This document shows, one piece after another, positions 1 to 6,168 of a stretch of DNA of 32,173 nt. The notes beneath the pieces are model-generated. The model did no database searches. It was not told the origin of the DNA and saw only the letters and a list, made by a program, of their open reading frames with translations. Source of the stretch: JBOGZI01 sp050697275 (GTDB lineage Bacteria > Actinomycetota > Thermoleophilia > Solirubrobacterales > 70-9); contig JBOGZI010000167.1 of NCBI GenBank assembly GCA_050697275.1, forward strand, positions 1-32,173, read 5' to 3'. The position numbers were made by a program, and so were the translations under genes. Position 1 is the stretch's first letter. The number at the start of each line of letters is the position of its first letter.

Positions 1-28
1 GCGTGAACAGCTACCGATAGGAGAGATT

Positions 29-574
29 GTGCCGAAGGACCTGTTTAAACCGGAACTCGGCAAGCCGCACCATCACGCCTACGTCGTCGAGGACATCGAG
101 GCGACCGTGAATCGCCTGGTCGACCAACTCGGCGCCGGGCCGTTCTTCCTCGTCGAGAACGTGCCGCTGGAAAACGTCCTCTCTCGCGGTGACCCGGCGG
201 AGTTCGTCCACAATTCCGCCTTCGGGTTCTGCGGCGGCGGCGCGATCGAGCTGATCGAAGCCATCAGCCTGGCGCCCGAGCGCGTCGAGAAGGGCTTCTC
301 CGCTCCCTGGCCGCGAGTCCACCACGTCGCCTACGCCGTGCCGCCGACGGAGGTAGCCGATTTGCGAAGCTCGCTCGACGAGCGAGGCATGCCGCAGTAC
401 CTGAGCTCCCAGCTCGGCGAAGTCGACGCGACTTTGCACGACGCCTCCGGCGTCCTGGGCCACGACCTCGAGATCCATGTCGACAGCGAGGGTCTGCGCG
501 CCTTCTTCGAGATGGTGAGGAATGGCGCCGAGGGTTGGGATGGCTCGGAACCGCTGCGCCCAGTCGAGAGCTGA
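29..574 (+). CDS. VOC-superfamily (glyoxalase-fold) protein
   Basis: A 181-residue protein with two half-repeats typical of the vicinal oxygen chelate fold. The first half opens with HHHAYVVEDIEAT and the second restarts with VHHVAYAV; the paired His residues and the Glu in AIELIEAI are plausible metal ligands. VOC proteins include lactoylglutathione lyase, methylmalonyl-CoA epimerase and ring-cleavage dioxygenases; the substrate here cannot be read from the sequence. The start is GTG at 29, preceded by a purine-rich AGGAGAG at 19-25. It lies close to the window edge, so an upstream operon partner cannot be excluded. The SnoaL-like gene follows after 46 nt but has its own promoter. Confidence 0.8.
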   Translation: MPKDLFKPELGKPHHHAYVVEDIEATVNRLVDQLGAGPFFLVENVPLENVLSRGDPAEFVHNSAFGFCGGGAIELIEAISLAPERVEKGFSAPWPRVHHVAYAVPPTEVADLRSSLDERGMPQYLSSQLGEVDATLHDASGVLGHDLEIHVDSEGLRAFFEMVRNGAEGWDGSEPLRPVES

Positions 575-582
575 TCGCTGGC

Positions 583-611
583 TCGACAGCGCTCGGAACC
601 AGCGAGATACT
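583..611 (+). promoter_or_regulatory. Sigma70-type promoter of the SnoaL-like gene
   Basis: TCGACA (583-588, 5/6 to TTGACA), a 17-nt spacer and GATACT (606-611, 5/6 to TATAAT-like TATACT). The ATG at 621 lies 9 nt after the -10 box, so the transcript would be leaderless or nearly so. This supports the 621 start over in-frame upstream codons. Confidence 0.6.
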
Positions 612-620
612 GCGTGGGCG

Positions 621-1034
621 ATGTCGGACGAGAACGTGGAGATCGTGCGACGGGCGCTCGCCGCGAACCGCTCCGGCCCGCCGGAGGAGACGAGGGAGAT
701 CGCGCTCTCGCTTGTGGACCCGGCAGTGGAGTTCAGGTCCCGGATCACGGCGGTCGAGGGCGCCGACTATCTCGGCCCCGAGGGTCTCCGCAAATATTTC
801 GACGACATGGCGGACGCGTTCCGCGTGTGGCGAAACGACGCGGACGAGATCGTGGAGGTGGGCCCGGATGCCGTCCTCGTCGACAGCATCTTCCACGCCG
901 TCGGCAAAGACAGCGGGCTGCAGATCGAGCTGCGAAACGCGGCCCTCTTCGTCCTCTCCGAGGGAAAGATCGTTCGCTGCCTCGCCTATCCGACCCGCGA
1001 GGAAGCCCTCGAAGCCGCCGGGCTGTCGGAGTAG
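621..1034 (+). CDS. SnoaL-like / NTF2-fold protein
   Basis: A 137-residue protein of the nuclear transport factor 2-like (SnoaL) fold. It opens with MSDENVEIVRRALAA, a first-helix signature seen repeatedly in large paralogous sets of soil actinobacteria (Solirubrobacterales, Gaiellales). The cone-shaped fold usually binds a small hydrophobic ligand or acts as cyclase or isomerase; no specific activity can be assigned. The ATG at 621 is chosen because the MSxENVE opening is the usual N-terminus and a good promoter ends 9 nt upstream. An in-frame start at 522 would overlap the VOC gene and add a non-homologous extension. The gene is followed by the tail of a convergent tRNA gene. Confidence 0.8.
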   Translation: MSDENVEIVRRALAANRSGPPEETREIALSLVDPAVEFRSRITAVEGADYLGPEGLRKYFDDMADAFRVWRNDADEIVEVGPDAVLVDSIFHAVGKDSGLQIELRNAALFVLSEGKIVRCLAYPTREEALEAAGLSE

Positions 1035-1078
1035 CCGCTTCGGACGAAAAGCAGCAGTCGGGGCGGCGACGTTAGAAG

Positions 1079-1151
1079 CACGCCCGGCAGGATTCGAACC
1101 TGCGACTTCCGCCTCCGGAGGGCGGCGCTCTATCCACTGAGCTACGGGCGC
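1079..1151 (-). tRNA. tRNA-Arg (anticodon CCG)
   Basis: The minus strand folds as a 73-nt cloverleaf. The acceptor stem GCGCCCG pairs with CGGGCGT (first pair G-U). The D arm is GCTC/GAGC, the anticodon arm CCGCC-CTCCGGA-GGCGG gives anticodon CCG, and the T arm GCAGG-TTCGAAT-CCTGC is canonical. The discriminator base is G. CCA is not encoded (CTT follows), so the 3' end must be made by cleavage after the discriminator and CCA addition. It reads arginine CGG codons, common in this GC-rich genome. Confidence 0.95.
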
Positions 1152-1162
1152 TTGAGCGCCCA

Positions 1163-1168
1163 AGTGTA
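1163..1168 (-). promoter_or_regulatory. Probable -10 box of tRNA-Arg
   Basis: TACACT on the minus strand, 11 nt upstream of the mature tRNA 5' end, would leave a 5' leader of only a few nucleotides for RNase P. No convincing -35 hexamer is seen. Confidence 0.4.
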
Positions 1169-1209
1169 GGTGCGCAACCGGGCGGCCGCCACAGGGGGCC
1201 TCCCGCTTC

Positions 1210-1215
1210 TAGGCT
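1210..1215 (+). promoter_or_regulatory. -10 box of rnz (leaderless start)
   Basis: TAGGCT followed by exactly 6 nt and then the ATG of rnz, the spacing expected when transcription starts on the A of the start codon. No clear -35 box and no Shine-Dalgarno sequence are visible. Confidence 0.45.
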
Positions 1216-1221
1216 AGGCCG

Positions 1222-2211
1222 ATGGACCTCTCGGTCGTCTTCCTGGGCACCGGCGGCTCCGTGCCCTCGGCGCGGAGGGCGACCGCCTGCGTGCTGATCC
1301 GCGCCGGCGGGAACCGCATCCTGGTGGATTGCGGCGAGGGCGCCCAGCGGCAGATGATGCGCTCCACCGGACTGGTCGCGATGGACGAGATCTACGTCAC
1401 CCACTACCACGCCGACCACTACCTCGGCCTGCCCGGCCTGCTCAAGACCTACGACCTCCAGGAGCGGCAGGTTCCGCTGCGGCTCGTCGGACCCCCCGGG
1501 CTGCGAAGCCTGTTCGAGGCCCTGCGGCGGATCTTCGGCAAGCTCCGCTACGAGGTCGAGCTGATCGAGCTGGGGCCGGGCGAGGCGATCCCCCACGAGG
1601 GCTTCGAGATGCGCAGCTTCGGGCTCGAGCACCGGATGCCCGCGCACGGCTACGCCTTCGTCGAGGCCGAGCGCCCCGGCCGTTTCGACGCCGAGGCGGC
1701 CAGCGAGCTGGGGGTGAGCGACCCCCGCGACTACGGGCGGCTGCAGCGCGGCGAGGCCGTCGCCGTCGATGGGGGAGAGGTGCGCCCCGACCAGGTGATG
1801 GGCGAGGCGCGCCCGGGCCGCAAGATCGTCGTCACCGGCGACACCGCTCCCTGCGAGATGACCCGGGTCGCCGCGCACGCGGCCGAGCTGCTCGTCCACG
1901 ACGGCACCTTCGCGGAGGAGGAGGCCGCGCGGGCGGCCGAGACCGGCCACTCCACCGCGCGGCAGGCGGCGGCCCTCGCCAGAGAGGCCGAGGCCCGGAT
2001 GCTGGCGCTCGTCCACGTCTCCTCCCGCTACAACGTCTCCGCGGTGCTCCAGGAGGCCCGCGAGGTCTTTCCCAACGCCGTCGCGCCCCGCGACTTCGAC
2101 CTGGTCGAGATCCCCTTCCCGGAGCGCGGGGAGCCGAGGCTGGTCGAGAACGGCGCCCGGGTGCGCGCCGACCCCGAGGCGGAGGCGGCCCCCGCCGCCT
2201 CGGCCGAGTAG
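1222..2211 (+). CDS. rnz: Ribonuclease Z
   Basis: A 329-residue metallo-beta-lactamase-fold tRNA 3' endonuclease of the short RNase Z family. It cleaves precursor tRNAs after the discriminator base, mainly those lacking encoded CCA. The N-terminal FLGTGGSVP loop and the zinc motif H61-x-H63-x-D65-H66 (THYHADH, followed by GLPGLL) are clear. D207 (VTGDTAPC) and H265 (LVHVSSRYN) complete the two-zinc site, and GHST near 238-241 matches the conserved HSTA-type motif. The C-terminal 25 residues are acidic/Ala-rich and not conserved. The gene is divergent from a CCA-less tRNA-Arg, a fitting substrate. Confidence 0.93.
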   Translation: MDLSVVFLGTGGSVPSARRATACVLIRAGGNRILVDCGEGAQRQMMRSTGLVAMDEIYVTHYHADHYLGLPGLLKTYDLQERQVPLRLVGPPGLRSLFEALRRIFGKLRYEVELIELGPGEAIPHEGFEMRSFGLEHRMPAHGYAFVEAERPGRFDAEAASELGVSDPRDYGRLQRGEAVAVDGGEVRPDQVMGEARPGRKIVVTGDTAPCEMTRVAAHAAELLVHDGTFAEEEAARAAETGHSTARQAAALAREAEARMLALVHVSSRYNVSAVLQEAREVFPNAVAPRDFDLVEIPFPERGEPRLVENGARVRADPEAEAAPAASAE

Positions 2212-2224
2212 CGGCGGTCCCGCC

Positions 2225-3097
2225 CTACCGCACGGCGAGGGCCGCGATCGCCGCGGCCAGCTCGGGCGCGCGGTCCTCCTGCAGGAAGTGCTTGGCGGGG
2301 AGGATCCGGGGCTCCACCCCGAGCGCGTCCGCGATCGCGTCGCGCTGATCGGCGCCGAGCGCCGGGTCGTCGCTCGCCCAGATCACCTGGGCGGGCCAGC
2401 CCGCCTCGCGCAGACCGCCCAGGTAGAGGCGCTCCTTCTCGGCGGTCGGCTCGAAGCCGCGAACGATCCGCTGGAAGGCCCGGCCACCGTCGCCGCGCCG
2501 CAGCAGGGCGAGATGGGCATCCACCTCATGGGGGGGAGTGGCCGAGCGATCCGCGATCCCCTGCAGGTAGAAGAGCCAGCGGGCGAGGGGCGGGCGGGTC
2601 GAGGCGATCCAGAGCCGGCCGAGCAGCGGCGGCGCGGCGAGCGCCATCGTCCAGACCCGGCGGAAGCCGTCCACCGCGAGCAGTGTGTCGAGCACCGTCA
2701 GGGTCGCGATCCGGTCGCGATTGCAAAGCGCCCACTCGAGGCCGACCGGCCCGCCGATGTCGTGGAGAACGAGATGGCAGCGCTCGATGCCGAGCGCCTC
2801 GATCGCCGCGCTGGTCCAGCGCCCGAGGCCCGTCCAGCTGTAGTCGAACTCGCGCGGGCGCTCGGCCAGGCCGAGACCGGGCAGATCGAAGGCGACCCCG
2901 CGCAGCCCCCGCACGGCGAGCGGCGGCAGCAGCTTGCGATAGAGGAAGGAGCTGACCGGGATCCCGTGCATCAGCACCACCGGCTCGCCCTCGCCCTCCT
3001 CCCGCACGAAGCTGCGGACCCCGCCCGCCTCGAACTCCCGCCCAGCCGCCCGATGCCGGTCGATCGCTGTGGCTACATCGCCCCGCATCTGTTGCAT
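2225..3097 (-). CDS. Alpha/beta hydrolase, haloalkane dehalogenase/epoxide hydrolase-like
   Basis: A 290-residue alpha/beta-hydrolase. The oxyanion-hole motif HGIPVSS is near residue 44. The nucleophile elbow is LVLHDIGGPVG with Asp (about D113) rather than Ser, as in haloalkane dehalogenases and epoxide hydrolases. A candidate acid is in ASDDPALG, and the catalytic His is in the C-terminal KHFLQED, a classic dehalogenase-type ending. Classical haloalkane dehalogenases have Trp after the nucleophile; here it is Ile, so a dehalogenase call is uncertain. No signal peptide is seen. Two starts are possible, ATG 3097 or ATG 3088; 3097 fits the symmetric -10/ATG arrangement at the divergent junction. 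It converges on rnz with a 13-nt gap. Confidence 0.82.
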   Translation of the reverse strand: MQQMRGDVATAIDRHRAAGREFEAGGVRSFVREEGEGEPVVLMHGIPVSSFLYRKLLPPLAVRGLRGVAFDLPGLGLAERPREFDYSWTGLGRWTSAAIEALGIERCHLVLHDIGGPVGLEWALCNRDRIATLTVLDTLLAVDGFRRVWTMALAAPPLLGRLWIASTRPPLARWLFYLQGIADRSATPPHEVDAHLALLRRGDGGRAFQRIVRGFEPTAEKERLYLGGLREAGWPAQVIWASDDPALGADQRDAIADALGVEPRILPAKHFLQEDRAPELAAAIAALAVR

Positions 3098-3109
3098 GAT
3101 CACATCATG
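3095..3109. promoter_or_regulatory. Palindromic divergent start region
   Basis: CATGAT-CAC-ATCATG is a perfect 6-bp inverted repeat around a 3-nt spacer. On the plus strand CATGAT is followed by 6 nt and the ATG of the glycosyltransferase (3107). On the minus strand the same hexamer is followed by 6 nt and the ATG of the hydrolase (3097). Each start codon lies inside the other strand's hexamer. CATGAT matches the -10 consensus at 4/6, so its promoter role is inferred from spacing. Confidence 0.4.
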
Positions 3110-4546
3110 GCCCTGGCCGTGATCATCGCGCTCGCCGCGGCGCTCCGCTTCTGGGGCATCGACGGCCAGAGCTTCTGGTCCGACGAGTACTTCACGCATC
3201 TCCACGCGAGTCAGGCGGGGTTCGGTGCGATGCTGAGCTCGGTCTCGGAGGAGGAGGTGAGCCCGCCCCTCTACCACGTGCTGGCATGGCTCTGGGTTCA
3301 TGCATTCGGGACCGGGGATGCGGGGCTCAAGTCACTATCGGCGCTGCTCGGGACAGCGACCGTCCCGGTCGTCTACGTGGGCGTCCATCAGCTCGCCTCC
3401 AGGCGCGCGGCCCTGGTGGCGGCCGCCCTGGTGGCGACGAGCCCGCTGCTCGTCTGGTACTCGCAGGAGGCGCGCCCGTACTCGCTGCTGATCCTGCTTT
3501 CGGCGGCCTCGTTCGCGTTCTTCGCGCGCGCGCTTCGCGCTCCGTCCCGGGGGGCGCTCGCGGGCTGGGCGGCGGCCTCGAGCCTGGCCCTGGCATCGCA
3601 CTACCTCGCCGGCCTGCTGATCGTGCCCGAAGCGGCGCTGCTGTTCGTCCGCCTGCGGGAGAGCCGCCGAGCGGTGGCCGTTGCCACCGGGGTCGTGGCG
3701 CTGGTGGTCGCCGCGCTGCTCCCTACCGTGCTCGGATACGAGGCCAATCCGACCAACTGGATCTCCCAGACGCCGCTCGACGAGAGACTGATCCAGACCT
3801 CGCTCCTCTTCGGGGTCGGGCAGAGCTATCCGCCCGGGCTCGCGGTGGCCGCGGCCGGCCTCCTGGCCGTGGGCCTGTCGGCGGTGCTCCTCGCCCGAGC
3901 CGACCCCGAGGAACGCCGCGTCGCGACGCTGGCGCTATACCTCTTCGCCGGGGGCATGGCGGTGGCCCTCCTCGGTGTTGCGGTGGGGCAGGACCTGATC
4001 ATCGCCCGGTATCTGCTTGCGCTCTGGGTGCCGCTTGCCGTCGCGGTCGCTGTCGGGTTCGGGTCGCGCCGCGCCGGGGCGGTGGGAGCCGGGGCCACGA
4101 TCGTCCTCTGCGGGCTCTGGACCGCTCTGTCGATCGAGGTCAAGGACAATGAGGACATCCAGCGCATCGACTGGCGGGCGGCCGCGGAGCTCGTCGGCGA
4201 CGAACGCAGGCGCCTGATCGCCGCGCCGAGCTCGTATCACCATCTTCCGCTTCTCATCTATCTGGACGGGATCCGGCAGCAGCCCCCCCTGGCCACGAAC
4301 AGGGTGTCGGAGGTGGTGGAGCTCACCCACGATCGCCCTTCGCGGGGGAAGCGGTGCTGGTGGGGAGCAGCGTGCGGCCTCTCGTCGGAGAATCAACCTC
4401 GCATCGTGCTTCCAGGTGGGTTCCGGCTGGTGGAGCGGACCTCGCTCGGCCGCTTCACGGCGAGCCGCTACGTCTCGGCTCGGCCCCTTCCGGTCACCGC
4501 GCCGCCGGCGGGCGAGCTGGGGGTGCTCCTCCAGACGGGTACCTGA
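3107..4546 (+). CDS. GT-C family membrane glycosyltransferase (GT39/PMT_2-like)
   Basis: A 479-residue polytopic membrane protein. The first hydrophobic segment (MALAVIIALAAALRFWGI) is followed by an exterior loop with the acidic pair D26-E27 in FWSDEYFTHL. That pair is the conserved DE/DD motif of GT-C enzymes such as protein O-mannosyltransferases and ArnT, which use polyprenyl-phosphate sugars. About ten further hydrophobic segments follow to about residue 350, including the family-typical WYSQEARPYSLL. A soluble C-terminal part of about 120 residues follows, with CWWGAACG, whose two cysteines could form a disulfide. Acceptor and donor are unknown. The ATG at 3107 is chosen because an earlier in-frame ATG (3053) would run into the divergent hydrolase and precede the first membrane helix by a non-hydrophobic stretch. 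Confidence 0.8.
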   Translation: MALAVIIALAAALRFWGIDGQSFWSDEYFTHLHASQAGFGAMLSSVSEEEVSPPLYHVLAWLWVHAFGTGDAGLKSLSALLGTATVPVVYVGVHQLASRRAALVAAALVATSPLLVWYSQEARPYSLLILLSAASFAFFARALRAPSRGALAGWAAASSLALASHYLAGLLIVPEAALLFVRLRESRRAVAVATGVVALVVAALLPTVLGYEANPTNWISQTPLDERLIQTSLLFGVGQSYPPGLAVAAAGLLAVGLSAVLLARADPEERRVATLALYLFAGGMAVALLGVAVGQDLIIARYLLALWVPLAVAVAVGFGSRRAGAVGAGATIVLCGLWTALSIEVKDNEDIQRIDWRAAAELVGDERRRLIAAPSSYHHLPLLIYLDGIRQQPPLATNRVSEVVELTHDRPSRGKRCWWGAACGLSSENQPRIVLPGGFRLVERTSLGRFTASRYVSARPLPVTAPPAGELGVLLQTGT

Positions 4547-4552
4547 GCCGGG

Positions 4553-4583
4553 TTGGGAGGCCATCGGCGCCCGCTGCTACGCT
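4553..4583 (+). promoter_or_regulatory. Candidate promoter of the pyr operon
   Basis: TTGGGA (4553-4558) and TACGCT (4578-4583) with a 19-nt spacer, slightly long. Transcription from about 4590 would begin just before the PyrR element, giving a leader of about 44 nt. Confidence 0.4.
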
Positions 4584-4594
4584 GGCCCGGCAAG

Positions 4595-4629
4595 CCCCTT
4601 TAACCCGGTCCCGCGAGGCCAGGAAGGAG
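4595..4629 (+). promoter_or_regulatory. PyrR-binding RNA element overlapping the pyrR RBS
   Basis: The conserved PyrR loop GTCC-N-G-N-GAGG-Y is present as GTCCCGCGAGGC (4608-4619). Short flanking stems include GG/CC at 4607-4608/4619-4620 and CC/GG at 4604-4605/4622-4623. An outer arm CCCCTT (4595-4600) faces AAGGAG (4624-4629) with one mismatch. AAGGAG is the Shine-Dalgarno sequence of pyrR, 4 nt before its ATG. PyrR-UMP binding should therefore stabilise a hairpin that hides the RBS: translational repression, the mode described for mycobacterial pyrR. No terminator hairpin follows. Confidence 0.85.
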
Positions 4630-4633
4630 CGAG

Positions 4634-5212
4634 ATGAGCGACGAGAAGGTCGTGCTCGATCACGACGATCTGCGGCGGACGCTGGTCCGGATCGCCCACG
4701 AGATCGTCGAGAAGAACCGCAGCGGGGACGACAGCCTGGCGCTGGTCGGGATCCACACCCGCGGCGCGGTCATCTGCCGGCGCCTGCACGCTCTGGTCGG
4801 CGAGCTCTCTGGCGCCGAGGTGCCGCTCGGCGACCTCGACATCTCCTTCTACCGCGACGACCTCGAGCGTCGCGAGCCGCAGGCGGCGCCGGTGGTCCAC
4901 GACACCCACCTTGACTTCGAGCTCGAGGGGCGCACCGTCGTCCTGGTCGACGACGTGCTCTACACCGGCCGCACGGTCCGTGCCGCGATCGACGCCCTCT
5001 TCGACTACGGGCGCCCCGCTCGGGTGCAGCTCGCGGTGCTGGTGGACCGAGGCCATCGCGAGCTTCCGATCAGGCCCGACTACGTCGGCAAGAACCTGCC
5101 GACCGCGCCGGGCGAGCGGGTGAACGTGCGGCTCGAGGAGATCGACGGCGCCGACGAGGTCGCGATCGCGCCGGCCCGGGCGGCGGCCGCGGCCGGAGAG
5201 GAGGAGCGATGA
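4634..5212 (+). CDS. pyrR: PyrR, pyrimidine operon regulator / uracil phosphoribosyltransferase
   Basis: A 192-residue type I phosphoribosyltransferase. The PRPP loop is VVLVDDVLYTGRTVRAAI (about residues 101-118), and the N-terminal GIHTRGAVICRRL and ISFYRDDL motifs are typical of PyrR. As an RNA-binding protein it senses UMP/UTP against PRPP and binds the pyr leader; many homologues also convert uracil and PRPP to UMP. The C-terminus has an additional Ala/Glu-rich stretch (from about residue 177) beyond the usual ~180-residue length. It is the first gene of the operon, with a strong RBS (AAGGAG) inside its own target RNA, implying autoregulation of the whole cluster. Its stop overlaps the pyrB start (ATGA). 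Confidence 0.95.
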   Translation: MSDEKVVLDHDDLRRTLVRIAHEIVEKNRSGDDSLALVGIHTRGAVICRRLHALVGELSGAEVPLGDLDISFYRDDLERREPQAAPVVHDTHLDFELEGRTVVLVDDVLYTGRTVRAAIDALFDYGRPARVQLAVLVDRGHRELPIRPDYVGKNLPTAPGERVNVRLEEIDGADEVAIAPARAAAAAGEEER

Positions 5213-6168
5213 AGCACCTGTTGGGAGTCGAGGCCCTGAGCCGCGCGGAGATCGAGCGCTTTCTCGATCGCGCCGAGGGCTTCGCCGAGGTCGGAAAGCG
5301 CGACATCAAGAAGGTCCCGACCCTGCGGGGCCGCACCATCGTCAACCTCTTCTACGAGGCGAGCACCAGGACCCTCTCCTCCTTCGAGCTCGCCGCAAAG
5401 CGTCTCTCCGCCGACGTGGTCAGCGTCAAGGCCGCCGGCTCCTCCGTGGACAAGGGGGAGTCGCTGAAGGACACGGTGGCGACGCTGTCGGCCTACGATC
5501 CGGCGGCGATCGTGATCCGCGCCCCGCACACGGGTGCAGCGGACCTGGTCGCGCGCTGGACCGACGCCTCGGTGATCAACGCCGGGGACGGCAAGCACGA
5601 GCACCCAACCCAGGCGCTGCTCGACGTCTACACCCTCCGCCGCCAGCTCGGGGCGCTCGACGGCAAGCGGATCTGGATCGTCGGCGACGTCCTGCACAGC
5701 CGGGTGGCCCGCTCCTGCCTGCTCGCCTTCCGCAAGATGGGCGCCCAGGTGACCCTCTGCGGTCCGCCCACCCTGATCCCGCGCGATGCGGAGGCGCTCG
5801 GTTGCGAGCTGGCCTACGACCTCGATCGGCTCGGGGAGGCGGATGTCGTCTACGCCCTGCGCATGCAGCGCGAGCGGATGGGCGAGAGCTTCGTCCCGTC
5901 CCTGCGCGAGTACGCGGCGATCTACCAGATCGACTCGCGCCGGCTTGGCCCCCGGCAGCTCCTCATGCACCCGGGACCCGTCAACCGCGGGGTGGAGCTG
6001 GCGCCGGAGGTGATCGATTCGCCCCAGTCGCTGATCGCCACACAGGTGGAGAGCGGGCTGGTGGTGCGGATGGCGATCATCTACGAGCTGCTCGCCGGGA
6101 CCGACCGCCCCCGCCCGGAGCGCGGCCCCGCTCCGGCCGACACCCCGACGATCGGGCAGCCGGCATGA
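5209..6168 (+). CDS. pyrB: Aspartate carbamoyltransferase catalytic subunit
   Basis: A 319-residue enzyme that condenses carbamoyl phosphate and aspartate, the first committed step of pyrimidine synthesis. The carbamoyl-phosphate motif is S52-T53-R54-T55, then Leu56 where most family members have Arg (STRTR); the following SFE is retained. The 80s loop GSSVDKGES carries the expected Lys (K82), and HPTQALLD (H132-Q135) is the second substrate motif. The C-terminal ~20 residues (PRPERGPAP...) are a non-conserved Pro-rich tail. No regulatory pyrI is present, as usual outside enterics. The start overlaps the pyrR stop by 4 nt and the stop overlaps pyrC by 4 nt. Confidence 0.94.
   Translation: MKHLLGVEALSRAEIERFLDRAEGFAEVGKRDIKKVPTLRGRTIVNLFYEASTRTLSSFELAAKRLSADVVSVKAAGSSVDKGESLKDTVATLSAYDPAAIVIRAPHTGAADLVARWTDASVINAGDGKHEHPTQALLDVYTLRRQLGALDGKRIWIVGDVLHSRVARSCLLAFRKMGAQVTLCGPPTLIPRDAEALGCELAYDLDRLGEADVVYALRMQRERMGESFVPSLREYAAIYQIDSRRLGPRQLLMHPGPVNRGVELAPEVIDSPQSLIATQVESGLVVRMAIIYELLAGTDRPRPERGPAPADTPTIGQPA

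Noticed and set aside
264..1163. Long minus-strand open frame opposite the VOC and SnoaL genes, containing PVAQWIERRPPEAEVAGSNP.
   Set aside because: That peptide is the familiar translation of a tRNA gene in the wrong sense; the rest is antisense to two well-supported genes.
2212..2226. GGCGG-TC-CCGCC between the convergent rnz and hydrolase genes as a bidirectional terminator.
   Set aside because: At most a 4-bp stem with a usable loop and no T-tracts on either strand.
2288..3106. Upstream extension of the glycosyltransferase frame by over 270 codons.
   Set aside because: It is antisense to the alpha/beta hydrolase and lacks hydrophobic or conserved character; the membrane protein begins naturally at 3107.
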